Shown here piece after piece: positions 46,408 through 57,270 of a stretch of DNA of 64,000 nt; the stretch's first letter is position 1, and the number at the start of each line of letters is the position of its first letter. Source of the stretch: Allolobophora icterica (Eukaryota; Annelida; Clitellata; Crassiclitellata; Lumbricidae); NCBI GenBank assembly GCA_963556255.1, contig OY744606.1, positions 79,276,641 through 79,340,640 on the forward strand, written 5' to 3'. Both the position numbers and the translations under genes were made by a program. The notes beneath the pieces are model-generated. The model saw only the letters and a list, made by a program, of their open reading frames with translations. It made no database searches and had not been told where the DNA came from.

Positions 46408-47999
46408 CTCGTCGGCAGAAATTATTTTGAACAAATATCAGAGTTTGTATGATAAATTAACGTATGAATGCATTCAGTTTATATAACCTCGCCATTGTCT
46501 ACAGGAAACTACTAATAATAGTGACCTCTAATCTATCGCTTTTTGTTAGATTTAGTAGGTCTAAATTATAAAAAAATACTAACGTAGCACAGGTTATGCG
46601 TCGTTACGTTAGATGAGCCTGGCAACTGTAAGATGTCTTTAAACACCGGAAAGTAAAGATCGTGTCAGGCTTTAAGGCTACGCTTAGACACCTTTAAACA
46701 GATATTCCAATGTTATAGAAATTTTCGCGTCTGACTTAGACACCTTTTAAACAGCGCTTTGCATTGTTATAATTATAAACCATTCTTTTACTTTAACATT
46801 GCTTGACTCCATATCTGTTGAAATGCGTAGAAAGATGGTCCGAAAGCCACGAAAAGTCGTTTTAAGAATGGAAATTTTATTGTTGTATGGGTTGGAATGT
46901 GTTGGTTGGGCGCTTGTTTAATTTCGGAAAAGGATTGAAGACTCATTTCGTTCCACTGTACGAACTGAATAGAGTGAATTTGTATAAGTATTTGATAATA
47001 ATAAAACATAATAATAGTGAAAACAATTATTATTATTATTATTTGCCAATAATATTGGTGGACGGTTCCCCAATTAAACAACATCTTGTGCCAACAAAGG
47101 CCGTTGACGTCGAGGGCAATAGCGAGTTTGTGTTCCATGTAAATATAAGATCGATTGACTTCGTTTTAAAGGTGTGTAAAAAGCGCTCTATCCAATAGCC
47201 TACCGGGCTCTATATGATGCGCATCACAGAACTGATCAATTTCATGTTTGTGTTTGATTGACTACTTGTCTGTCAGGATGACAGTTCGACGTGAAATTTC
47301 GTGGTCTATTCTTTTTATGCCATACAAATTATGCGGTGTTCCTCCAGGTTCCGTGCTAGATCTCTTACTATTTTCATGTGAAAATCTTCTCCAGTGCTTT
47401 CTCTCGTATCATCATTAAAGGAATAGAAAGATTTAGAGTACCGGTATCGGACAAAGAGCGTTTTTCGATTCCATTCCTTGGGGGGGGGGGGGCAGCAACG
47501 TGGTGGTGAGTTGCTAATTCTCTAACTTCGAGATGTCCTCATCAACGCTTGGATTCTTTTTCTGATGAGGATTAAATCTTACTGAACCCGGTGCTGAACG
47601 CCTGTGCACGGCTTCGTCAGGGCTGCCGGATGTTGAGTCGAAATAATTTCGATCGGTTTTCCGGTGAATATTCACCGAAAAATATGCATTCGAAATGGAA
47701 GGAAAGACTGATCGCTTCTGCTAATTGACGACCGGCAAACCCTTCGAAGGAATCCACAGTAAACCCTTTGAAGGAATCCAAAGTCCTTCGAACTGCTTTA
47801 CGTACTGTACATACAACACACATTACAATGCCGCAAGTGGGACATTGAGGACTCCAGCGCTATTCGTCTTCGTTATGACACAGAGTTGTTCTACAGAAAC
47901 TACGAATTCCTTACACACCTCGTTTACATATGTCAGTAGCGATATATATAAGAAGCACAATCATTAAACTGCATGTCTTGAAATTGATCAAATTAAATA
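46408..47999. repeat. Non-coding, with tail cores and a G-run
   Basis: Continuation of the core split by hAT A, another core at 47,058-47,115, a 12-base G run at about 47,480, and a short CGGTGAATATTCACCG palindrome near 47,662-47,677. No gene is supported. Confidence 0.5.
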
Positions 48000-48250
48000 C
48001 TGGGTAATAAATTTCACCTAAGTACAGCAGCAATGGAAACCACTGGACAAACACTTTTAGAATATCTGATAGTAGGGAGCACTGGATATACACTTGCACC
48101 ACTCAGTTCATTTCTAAGCTAAATACATCATTTATTGGCCCTTCATTTCCTTCTGCCCTCCTTGGTGTAACAAACAAGTAGGCCTAGACTATAGTAGAGG
48201 TTGATTTAACTCTGAAGAAGTCAATAAATAAGAAAACTGATTATCCGTTG
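48000..48250 (+). pseudogene. I/Nimb-like LINE fragment
   Basis: GGGTAATAAATTTCAC, CAATGGAAACCACTGGACAAA, TTATTGGCCCTTC and TTGGTGTAACAAACAAGTAG follow 40,050-40,290 of the LINE closely, between RT and RNase H, with small indels. Not coding. Confidence 0.85.
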
Positions 48251-48309
48251 TTTTTGTGTCTGGAAGGTTGTTGAGATGGCGATGTTAGGCAGGTGGTTGC
48301 TGTCGAACT

Positions 48310-48312
<3 letters not shown>

Positions 48313-48379
<67 letters not shown>
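48313..48379. repeat. (TA)n microsatellite
   Basis: Perfect TA dinucleotide run. Confidence 0.95.
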
Positions 48380-48381
<2 letters not shown>

Positions 48382-48944
48382 CATTCGGCCATTTGGCTTT
48401 TTTCCTTTTTCTCTTTAGCCAAAAGGCTGTTTCGTTGTATGTATGTACGTATTTATTTATTTATGTATGCATGTATGTAAGTCTACATGTATGTGTCATT
48501 GGTGTCTTTGAAGGCTCTGAAATCAACCGCCGAGCTTCCCTGATATATACCAGCCTCGACGTTATCATCCCAGACGCTACTTGTAACCAGATCAACGACC
48601 TATAGTCCTAGAACATCCATTATTGCTGACCGGGGATCAGTTGACGTCTGAAGGCAAAAGATTTGAAACTCAACTGGGAGCCACAGAGATCAGTCAACCA
48701 CGAATTCCTTATAGGTGAACGGGGAGTCGTTCCACAAAGGTCCCCAGGAACGCTCTATTGAGTGTCTATATACACATACGTGCATGAATGCATGCTTTTT
48801 TTTATTATTGCGTTGTTTTAACCGGTTGGATAGTTGCTATCTAACGACACTGTGTCATTTAGAAAGACGATAAGCGTTGCCCTCCTGCTCTTTCCTGGTT
48901 TGGGACTGGCACTTCCAAACGTGAAGAAAGCAGTTTCTTATTAT
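48380..48944. other. No gene seen
   Basis: GTAT-rich patch near 48,440-48,495, otherwise featureless. Confidence 0.4.
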
Positions 48945-49040
48945 TAATCCAAAGTTTAACGTAGTTTTTTTTACATCAATGGCCGTTGACAACAATTCAG
49001 AAATACAATTCACAGAAAACGATAAACTTATAGTGTCCGA
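48945..49040 (-). repeat. LINE 3' tail fragment
   Basis: ATTAATCCAAAGTTTAACGT and TGGCCGTTGACAACAATTCA: reverse complement of the I/Nimb-like LINE end. Confidence 0.7.
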
Positions 49041-49351
49041 ATAACACCATTTTAAGCTGTCACTATCACTAATGTCACATCATTTAAAGCAATATATCTA
49101 ATATTGTCTATGATACACATAGTGATCAGTGTTACCACTCATAAAAAATGAAAACCCAAGTAAGGACATAGAAAAAACCCAAGAAAACCCAAGTTGGTTT
49201 TTCCGCAGACATTTTTATATTAATAAACGCATTACAAGATAAAATATAATAAAATAATTCAATTATACCAATTTCTGTAATAAAATATTGCTCTGTCTTT
49301 CATTTCTATCTCACATTTTTATAATTTTATGGGTAGGCCTAATCGTTAATT

Positions 49352-49754
49352 CTCTTTGTCTCTTTGTGCCGTCGGCTCTAGGAGCCCTAGCGATCGTCAT
49401 GCCACACAGTCTCCGTTGCCGTCTTGCTACTTCTCCCAGTAGCCCTTGAGTCGCGCTTTGCCATCCGCGACCATCGGCGTGGTTTGGTGTGTGGCATGAC
49501 GATTTTCTTGGCATGATTAACAGGGGTGGTTTGCCATTGCCTTCCCCTGGTTTTGCCTGCCGTGCCCGTTCGTTCCCCCTCCTAGGAAGAGTACTTCCTA
49601 AGAAGGGTACTAACGGTCCGCACCACGAGAAGGTGGGCACGGAGGACTTTGGTTCACCAGCCCAGGTCGGATCCGAGTCTACGCTCATCAGAGTCGTCGG
49701 TCAGGTCGCCTCCCTGCTTTACTCTGTACCAGAGTGACTGGTGAACCTTTGCGG
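49352..49754 (-). mobile_element. GC-rich RTE/SINE-like retroelement in hAT B
   Basis: Flanked by the 10-bp duplication ATCGTTAATT (49,342-49,351 and 49,755-49,764). On the minus strand it holds GGGGAAGGCAATGGCAAACC and CATGCCAAGAAAATCG, segments resembling the 3' domain of RTE-related LINEs and SINEs, and it ends GAGACAAAGAGAA. It is much richer in GC than its host. Open frames on both strands (82 and 125 codons) have no recognisable domain. Confidence 0.7.
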
Positions 49755-49920
49755 ATCGTTAATTACTAAAAGTTATTAGTAAATATTCAAAGCAAATTAA
49801 AAATGTTTATATACATGTTTCTATTTTCAACAGATTCCGAAACACGTGAATTATTACTTCTCTCCCACATTTTATTTTTTATTTTTTAAAACAAGAATAA
49901 AGATAAAAGACTACGAAACT

Positions 49921-50174
49921 CATTGGAGGGGCCCTGGATTTTGCAAATATTTTACAAAAATAAATTCTTTTGATTATTACAACAGTCCCAACACGATTTT
50001 CAATGCGAGAAACACTTAATTATCTAGGCACAGTTTCTTGATCATTATTTATTTTTAAATTTTTTTCTATGCAAATTTAGTTTCTATGCACAAACGTCAT
50101 TTTGCACTCCCTCTAAAAAATTTGCTCAAAAAATATTTCCTCCCCGCTAAAAGAAATTCTTGCGGACGCCCATG
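49921..50174 (-). mobile_element. GGGCGTCCGC-type MITE in hAT B (254 bp)
   Basis: Right end TGCGGACGCCCATG, left end degraded (CATTGGAGGGGCC). Near-duplications ACGAAACT and ATGAAACT flank it. The interior ATTTTGCAAATATTTTACAA and AACACGATTTTCAATGC match the MITE at 59,489-59,771 in opposite orientation. Confidence 0.7.
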
Positions 50175-50564
50175 ATGAAACTCAAAATATTACATCTTAA
50201 GAACAAGAGCTGATCACTTCGGGAAACTTCCGAAAAAGATTTAGAGTTATATTTTCTAAGTAAAGCAGTAGACTAGTATAGCACATTTAATCTTTAGGGT
50301 TATGTGTTAAATATAGCAGTAGACTATTAGGCCTATAGCACATGTTTGCACGCATATTGCGCAATTATTTTTATTGACCTTGATCATCCAGACCGTTGTA
50401 AAAATTGATTAAAACAATGAAAAATAGGGTTTGTATAAAACCAGAAAATCCATTTAAAAAACCCAAGGTCTCCAGGAAAAAACCCCATTTCCCAAGTTCG
50501 AATTAAAAAAACCAAGATCTTGTGAAAAAACCCAAGGAGTGGTAACGCTGATAGTGATTTTTTT

Positions 50565-50615
50565 TTATTCCACAGTTTAACGTCGTCCTACTGTCGTCAA
50601 AGGCCGTTGACCATA
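50565..50615 (-). repeat. LINE 3' tail fragment
   Basis: TTCCACAGTTTAACGTCGTC then GTCAAAGGCCGTTGACC. Confidence 0.65.
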
Positions 50616-51272
50616 GGCCTAGTGATAAATGTTTTGATTCAATTTAACCGTTTCGCAACAATTATCACACACAAGACATAGGCCTAAGCTTATTTCAAAA
50701 AGCAGTTTGTTGCTATTGCCAATGCCTATATAGCATCGGTTGAAATCGTTTTAACGGTGTTCAAGAGAGGGCTCTAGCCAATCGGTTACCAATCCAGTTC
50801 CTCCCACGTGAAACACGATACAATATTATGTCGAGACCTAGGTGTACCACCAACAAACGAGGTCACTGCTATTGGTACAGGACTAATCCAGCCTGAAGGC
50901 AAAGAAGAAGAAGAAGAAGAAGAAGAAGCGGTTGATTAACACGGGACAAAATAAGACCACCATAAATAACACCGCCCTAATAAATCCCGGTAGATACAAT
51001 TGCATGCAATCGGAATCGTCAGGACTTCAATTATTATCTAACTCGGTGTTCTGTTCGTGAAGTGTTGGAAGGTCGTGCCTTCTCGTGTGTCAGATCTGGT
51101 AGAAAGCAACTTTATTCTTAATGCGATACCTCTTTGTTCTGTTGCGATCATTAGCCTAAACTAGGCCTTATGTCAAGTTCTTTAATTGAAGCAAATTTTC
51201 CAAAATTACTTGCGTTTGCTGAACAGTTACGTTACCGTTTCCCAAGCTTATATAGCATAGATTGAAATCGTT
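50616..51272. other. No gene seen; short (GAA)n
   Basis: GAA run at 50,899-50,928 after a possible LINE end (GGTACAGGACTAATCCAGCC). Otherwise AT-rich. Confidence 0.45.
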
Positions 51273-51715
51273 CTAAGGGTGTCTAAACTGAGCGCGGTAA
51301 TACTTATCCACTGTTAAACGACATCCTACAGCTACAAAGGCAGTGATGTTTTTAAAGTTAATATATGTAGATACATTCCAGTTCATTTTCATATAACTTT
51401 TGTCCATCTGTTTCGTTTGCTTCTCTCCTGGTTGTTTTCTTGTCTGGCAAGTATTTGTTCCTTCATAGAAGTAGCTATACTTTGAGAATCTGTTTATAAA
51501 TACTACGAATCTATTCGTGAATACGTTTTCATTTTCTAATAACCATTTAACAGATTCAAGAAAAGCTGTTAATTCGGCAAATAGATCGAGTAGCAATTCT
51601 AAACGTTTGATGGATCTGTAAGGATGGTATTTGAACTGTCGATTAAAACCTATTTTCAAATCTTGAACCATCTGCATTGATAGACACATAATCATGATAT
51701 TTATTTATTAATTCT
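51273..51715 (-). pseudogene. Degraded RNase H region of an I/Nimb-like LINE plus tail core
   Basis: The minus frame contains FAELTAFLESVKWLLENENV, clearly related to AAELTAIIETVKWILNSECY of the LINE at 38-41 kb. The catalytic residues around it are mutated. It runs on to a core copy (TTAAACGACATCCTACAGC) at 51,300-51,345. Confidence 0.6.
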
Positions 51716-52035
51716 AATGACAAAACTCTCATAAAAAATACTTGAATCTCTAGGTTCACTTATTGTTTGCTTTTTTTAATGAAAGGTCTACTTTAATAGT
51801 TTCATTTAACCAGAGGACTGTTTGAGGTTAAACTGTTTACTGGAATGACTTTGGTGTTGTAGAAAAGAATTCTTCAGCTCACTTATATGTAACGAATATT
51901 GTTCTGTAATAGAGGCACAATGATAGCTTGTCTTAGTTCCGTCAGAATCTACTCAAGAAGTTCGATATCGTGTGACAATCTTACATAGCGTAGATTAATA
52001 ACGTTTAAAGAGTGTCTAAAATGAGCGCCGTCTTT
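51716..52035. other. No gene seen
   Basis: AT-rich, with no recognised repeat or frame. Confidence 0.4.
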
Positions 52036-52284
52036 AGAAACCTTTTTTTTATTTTTTATTTTATTTTCTGATATTTCTATAGCGCCTCTTCAAGTCTACT
52101 ACTACTCAGAGGCGCTCCCGACTACAGCATTGATACTGTGTCGGAGTTTTCACGCCGAAGCGCCACGAGCAATCGCGAGTGAAGGACTTGCCCAAGGTCC
52201 GTACGCAGCGGCTAGAGTGGGATTCGAACCTGCAACCCTTCGGTCACAAGGCGCCGAACTTACCACTGAGCCACCACGCCCCAC
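52036..52284 (-). repeat. tRNA-derived SINE (S1), second copy
   Basis: About 90% alike by eye to 37,022-37,258, same orientation, with the same head, B box and GGGCAAGTCCTTCACT central segment. The tail is AT-rich. Confidence 0.85.
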
Positions 52285-52305
52285 AATACGTGGGGCGTGG
52301 TGGCT
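52269..52305. other. Perfect 16-bp inverted repeat at the SINE 5' end
   Basis: AGCCACCACGCCCCAC and its exact complement GTGGGGCGTGGTGGCT around the 5-base loop AATAC. The second arm repeats the start of the SINE head in opposite orientation. Confidence 0.9.
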
Positions 52306-52419
52306 TTAGCTATAAGTTTAACGAAGTTTTAACTATGAGCCAGTAACATATTCAACATGTGTCAACTGCGTATTTTGTGTTAGAAAACACTTTTTAGGTC
52401 TTGGAAAGATGCAACAAAC

Positions 52420-52524
52420 CTGATTCTGTTCCATCGGCGAGAGGATCAAATCGTCTCCGTCTCCGTAACAAACCGCAGCCCAGACAAGAACAAGGCAGGC
52501 GACCAATAGTACTGTTCTCCTCAT
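52420..52524 (-). CDS. First coding exon of a putative secreted peptide precursor
   Basis: ATG at 52,524 in good context (AAGAGACATGAGG). The 35-residue exon begins MRRTVLLVACLVLVWAAVCY, a textbook signal peptide: basic start, hydrophobic core, small residues before a likely cut at CYG. An acidic stretch (DGDDLILSPMEQNQ) follows. The exon ends at CAG with a GTTTGT donor, in phase 0. A 5' UTR of about 180 bases and a TATATATATA box lie upstream on the same strand. No second exon is found to the left in this window, where SINEs and hAT elements would lie in the intron. The product is not recognised; a neuropeptide or other small secreted protein would fit. It is the best candidate for host coding sequence here. 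Confidence 0.5.
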
Positions 52525-52720
52525 GTCTCTTCTTAGCAAATGCGCCGATCTCAACAAAACTCGAGATGATACGAGTTTGATTCTGATCACTTATGATTTC
52601 CACTCCACTTTAAACTAAACCACCGGTTGTTAAATCTTCACCGTCAGTCGCAGGTGAATATAAGAAGAAGACGATGAACGCCTTTCCCACTCTCAGTTTC
52701 TTTGCGTGTAAGTCGACTGC

Positions 52721-52798
52721 CGTGTGTGGTCTATATATATACGCTGTGTGTGGTCTCTCAACGTCGTGTGTGGTCTGTCGCTGCGGTGTGTGTGGCTT
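52721..52798 (-). promoter_or_regulatory. Candidate promoter: TATA box and repeated CCACACAC motifs
   Basis: TATATATATA at 52,731-52,742, about 210 bases upstream of the ATG. Three TGTGGT motifs and one TGTGGC (plus strand) stand in three to four short direct repeats of GTGTGTGGTCT. TGTGGT is the core site of Runx factors; whether it acts so here is unknown. Confidence 0.4.
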
Positions 52799-52869
52799 CA
52801 GTGAGGAGATCACAGCGTCTGTAGTCGTTGTGGAGTGAACGATTGAGAGGAATGTTCCTATAAGGAACA

Positions 52870-53829
52870 CAACTGATGAAGCAACTATGTCCCTAGCGTC
52901 AGATGGAGAGATGAATGCTCGAGTTCCTGTGTACGTCTGTATCTATCTGTGTATGCATTTATAAATGAGAGTACGTACGTATGCACGTATGTATGTATGC
53001 ATACATGCATGCGTGCGTGCAACCATATATGTATGTATGTATTATATGTATGTATTTATTTGTGTTTGTATGTATGTTTATACGGATAGCGGATTGGCTG
53101 GCTGGACGGATGGACGGACTATCGGACGGGTAGACTCCTGCTCGTATATTTAGGCATCATCGATAGCGTCTTCCGAGAACTATTCGCTTGACTGAACAAT
53201 GTAGGAGTTCTGAATTAACTCAAACAATTGTTCAGTTAGGTTAGGCGAATGTAGAAAACATGAAGCAATGGTCGCTTAAAGTCGACATTACCTCAGACGC
53301 AAATGTTTAAGAAATACGATAACGGCGCTCCAGAGGTCATCAGATTAGATTAGATTAGATTAGATTTTATTAGATAAGGAACGGCGATTCATCTGGACGC
53401 GATTGCCGAGCGCCATCGGTTAATGCCTTGTGGGTTGAACAGCGGCGCTTTAGAAGTTATTAAATATTTATAGAAGAAGTCTCTGTTGGCACGCTTTCGC
53501 ATCACGTAGGACGCTCCCGGATATCTCTAAATTTTCTTAGAACTGTTAGTGTAGTCATGCTTAACGTCTTTATAAGGTAGGCTACTAATGAGACGCCAAA
53601 TAATTAGCCAAATATATACAGCGTAATCTCGTCCTCATATTTGTGGATGAGTAATACATATATGACTGCAATGAGCTGGCAATTTTCGCTGGACACGGCT
53701 ACACCCATCAATTGAAATCTTCAGTTCTCTTAAATATAGAATTTGGCTTATCGGAGTTGGACTCCTATGATGCTGGTTAGACCAGCAGTCACCCAACCGA
53801 ATTATTGGACGGATTTTACCTGTCTAGGC
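52870..53829. other. Non-coding, with GTAT-rich and AGATT tracts
   Basis: ATGTATGT-type low complexity at 52,965-53,085 and GATTAGATTAGATTAG at 53,341-53,370. A fragment of family C-like sequence (CATCGGTTAATGCCTTGTGG) lies near 53,415. No gene seen. Confidence 0.5.
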
Positions 53830-54215
53830 CTACTGATGGACTGTATTATTATTTATTGCAAACTTGAAATTAAAACTGTCTTATAATTGAATAGCAAGAT
53901 TACAAATCTCGTATACATTCTGAATGCTCATCAAAAATTCATTTAATTTTCTTTTTACATTTAAAATTGTTGTGTATGACAATTGCTGCAAAATATTGTT
54001 TAATTTGCAATTGAAGTGTCATTGACATTATTAACTGCATCGTCTTATGCTGTGAAACAATAAATATTAATTACATTCTAAAGTACTGTTTTGACACCTT
54101 TAAATGGTGTCTTTTGGACTCTGTAAATTCTTTGTTTCAGTGTATTGTTGATACTTTGAATTGTCGTCAACGACTTTTAATGTCATATGACGACGTTAAA
54201 CTTTGGAATAAAAAC
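53830..54215 (+). repeat. I/Nimb-like LINE 3' UTR and tail, truncated copy
   Basis: TTTGACACCTTTAAATGGTGTCTTTTGGA and GAATTGTCGTCAACG...ATATGACGACGTTAAACTTTGG mirror 42,055-42,182. The upstream AT-rich part is also similar. Confidence 0.75.
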
Positions 54216-54999
54216 GACTCTGTTAAATCCGATATCTGCACTTGATCACTAATTGTAATGACCCGGACAGATGCCAAGGTGAAGCATGCATGCACTGATG
54301 CCATAGCATCGCTAAACTCTTGTTATCCATTTGTTTCATTGTATCTTTACCTATCACGTAAATTAACGTCGAAGTCAACGGCCCTGGCTGCCATAAACAC
54401 AGAATACTTCTATTCGTTCATAGTTTTTACTACATCAATGGATTCCTCAACAATTGTGCAAAAACGATTTCCTCCTACAAACAAGACTGGAAGAGACATT
54501 AGGTGAATATATATACATGGCAAAGTAGGACTTGACTGTAAGAAACGGCATTGCAGTCTCTGGTATGTAGAAGTATTGTAATGCTACAAAAGGCACTTCC
54601 CAAAGGCGATGTTTGAATGGTAACTGATTTGAACAAGCGCGACTTAAGTAAATAAGTAAGTATACTCTTTATATAACCAGCTGAACAAGCATCAGCATAG
54701 GCCTGCATGCATCAGGATAAATTAATATGTGAATAACATTCTGACAACAAATATAAATGTTTTCCTCATTTGATTGTCTGCTTTTGGCAGCACCCGGTCT
54801 GGGGAACAGGCTGTAAACTGCTGGCTTAACTGGGGAGAATAATCCGCGAAGGACATGTCCCGACCCACCGAGAACCCCATAAAAACAGACTGGTATCGGC
54901 CAGATGGCACTGCTTTTCGACCTTTGAGTAATCACCAGGGAGGTATCTCTGTCGGATTAGCCTATTTTTCACTACCTGGATCCTTCCTTTTTCTTCACC
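54216..54999. other. No gene seen
   Basis: Short frames only. A GGATTAGCC-like block near 54,955 may belong to the end of family D. Confidence 0.4.
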
Positions 55000-55640
55000 G
55001 CAAGCAATGGAACATAGTGATCGGCGAGAGAGTCCGATGAGATAGTAATGATGTGCGGAGAGAAGAAGCTGTACATCTTCACCAGCAACAGAACCTATAT
55101 ACTGATCGGCGACCAAGCTGACTGATAACAGGAATAAAAAGCTCTTTGACGTATGCCGGCGCAGTGCAGCATTTCTCGAATAGTTTCAGTTTCGCGAGTC
55201 CTGCAAGGATGGAATTACAGTAGCTCGTGGTGTGTCTGTACTCCGTGCGGAGAGAGAGGGAAAAGGCGGAGAGCAGGAAGAAGAACATTATTGTGCATTT
55301 ATTAAGCGCCACTATATATTTACCAAACATCAATCGATGGAGCTGTGCAATGTAAGTGAAGAACTTGCTCAATGTCTTAACACGCCACAAAAGCGATCTC
55401 TACTGCCAAACCGGATGGATTGATCGGGAGTTCAACAACACCTCTGGCAAAAAGAGGCTTTGTCGTCGATAGAAATTATTTCGAACAGCTCTCACAGTTC
55501 TAATTCCTGTTGAGATATGTCATATATACTAAGTGCCGTCTAGTTAGTTAGTTTCCACCGTACAAGGCAAGCGCTCCTGCCAAACGGGATGGATGGATCC
55601 AGAGCTTAACGACATCCATTGTCACAAAAGCCGTTCGGGT
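55000..55640 (-). repeat. Family D composite repeat, minus copy
   Basis: On the minus strand, in order: core-like start, tRNA-like head TTTGGCAGTAGAGATCGC, GAGCAAGTTCTTCACTTAC, GGCGCTTAATAAATGCACAA, TCTCTCTCCGCACGGAGTAC, GCCGGCATACGTCAAAGAGC and TCTCTCCGCACATCATTACT. The last blocks also appear at 6,140-6,350 and 60,390-60,560. Confidence 0.7.
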
Positions 55641-55924
55641 CGGGTGGCAGAAATTGCTCGTGTTTTATTCAATCCTTCGTCGTATGGAATGACTTACTAC
55701 GCAGGCCCGCGCGTCTGCTTTCACTTATAGGGCGAATACCATTCGTAAAAGAGGTGTGTAATTATTTTTGAACAGTTCTCACCGTTTTCATGGCATTTTT
55801 CAGAATTATCACCCAGGATTAGAAGCGTCCAACTGTTTCTTAACTGTTTCTTATATTTATATGATTTATCAGTAGACGACTTTATTTGAGAGTAGGCTAA
55901 CGACCTATCGAAGTAGCCAGCGAT

Positions 55925-56901
55925 TCCAATATTTATATAGCATAAGAAATAAAGGTCTTAAAGGTGTCTTAAGAGCAATTTCTGACCACCGGCTACTTTG
56001 TCCCATGCGGATACAGCACTAGGCACATAAGCGCTCTATGCAATCGGCTATCTTGTCTGTCGTGAGGTTGCCAACGAACACAAGTTTGTGAATATTGGCG
56101 TGAGTTTCCAGGTCTGGAGCTACGGGCCCCACAGGCGCTGTAGAAGTTGGTCCGCCATCTGTAGACTGTCAATGCGCCTTCTCCCTTTGTGGTGCATCTT
56201 ATCCCCACCATGACCCTGGAAATTCGGTTACTCCGGTTTCCAAGGCTTCAAAGAAATACGTGCCAACATAACAACTTCCAAGTCTTATTTGCTGTCTTGT
56301 CTTCTTACAACTGAAACAACCCCTCTGACTTGACGCATGAATAAGCTGGTGCCCTGTCGTCACCTTTAAAGTAACATTTAGAGGTACTAAAATCAAGGAC
56401 TTCGACTACGATCACGATTTACAGTATCTAAGGTAAGGTAAAGTAAGTGTAGAAACCTGTTTTTAGTCATTGGAAAATGCAATAATGGTTTTCAACACCC
56501 TTAAAATGGTTTGCCTGCAAGCTATATATAAAAGTCATCGCATTCGCTTATATTAAGTTTTATATCAGTCTTATCTTGAGAACCCTGCAAACTTTTTCCA
56601 TCGATGTTAACGGACTCAACAGCTATAAGATAAATATGTCTTAATGCGCTATGGTTAGGTGGTGCCAGTCCCAAGGCTGGAGAGGTGAGGATGGCGAAGC
56701 TAATCATCTTCGCTATAACACAGCGTCGTTATCGGGGAAGTCGGTCAGTTAGCTAACTATTTATTTAGCTCTCCGATAACTAATATATACGATGACAAGC
56801 ATAGATGAATGTTCTACGTAAACACAGGTACATAACATATCTTATATTGTTTTGTTGTTTTAGAACATATATTTATAACATGTTATTTTATAACACACGC
56901 A

Positions 56902-56953
<52 letters not shown>

Positions 56954-57004
56954 TGCACACACGCATATTTATCATTTGATATTGTATCTAAACAACTTAG
57001 GGAT
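55925..57004 (+). repeat. Family B dispersed repeat, copy 5 (long)
   Basis: Full set of landmarks from TATATAGCATAAG through CAGGTCTGGAGCTACGGGCC, ACCCCTCTGACTTGACGC, TCAACACCCTTAAAATG, GATGTTAACGGACTC, GTGGTGCCAGTCCCAAGGC and ATATCTTATATTGTTTTGTT. It then runs into an (AC)n run and GGATGCACACACGCATATTT. Closely parallel to copy 6. Confidence 0.8.
56903..56949. repeat. (AC)n microsatellite inside family B
   Basis: AC run at the same point as 62,168-62,204 in copy 6. Confidence 0.9.
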
Positions 57005-57270
57005 GCACGAGAATCTTGTGGTTAGCGCGTTCGACTATCAAGAATTAAACTCCACTGAAAGTATACCGTTTTGGTAGGATAAGACGGCGAGGAGAAGAAC
57101 TGACCACTCATCCTCATATGCCGAGGCTAAGAAACTTAAGTCGCTGTCAAAGACTGTTCTTCTCGTCTGGTCTCTTTTTCCATCCAAACAACTCTGCTAT
57201 AGACAAAGTCGTTCAATGAAGACTCCGTTGGTATGGAAATGCAGAGAAAATGTCAGTTGACTGAATCCCG
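57005..57270 (+). repeat. S4-like SINE, diverged
   Basis: GTGGTTAGCGCGTTCGACTA (tRNA-like), ACACTGAAAGTATACCG-like, AAGACGGCGAGGAGAAGAAC and CTCATATGCCGAGGCTAAGAA match the copy at 62,256. Confidence 0.6.

Larger units (their letters stand above)
49127..50550. mobile_element. hAT-type DNA transposon B (1,424 bp with insertions)
   Basis: Ends CAGTGTTACCACTC and GAGTGGTAACGCTG (one mismatch) lie within exact ATAGTGAT duplications (49,119-49,126 and 50,551-50,558). AAAACCCAAG repeats lie just inside both ends. It contains a retroelement insertion and a MITE. No transposase is seen. Confidence 0.8.

Noticed and set aside
46788..47138. Overlapping frames of 103-116 codons on both strands
   Set aside because: Cross a tail core and ATT run; no domain or conservation between repeat copies.
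49311..49737. 82- and 125-codon overlapping frames in GC-rich DNA
   Set aside because: They lie in a 403-bp insertion with target duplications and a SINE/RTE-like segment; no protein domain visible.
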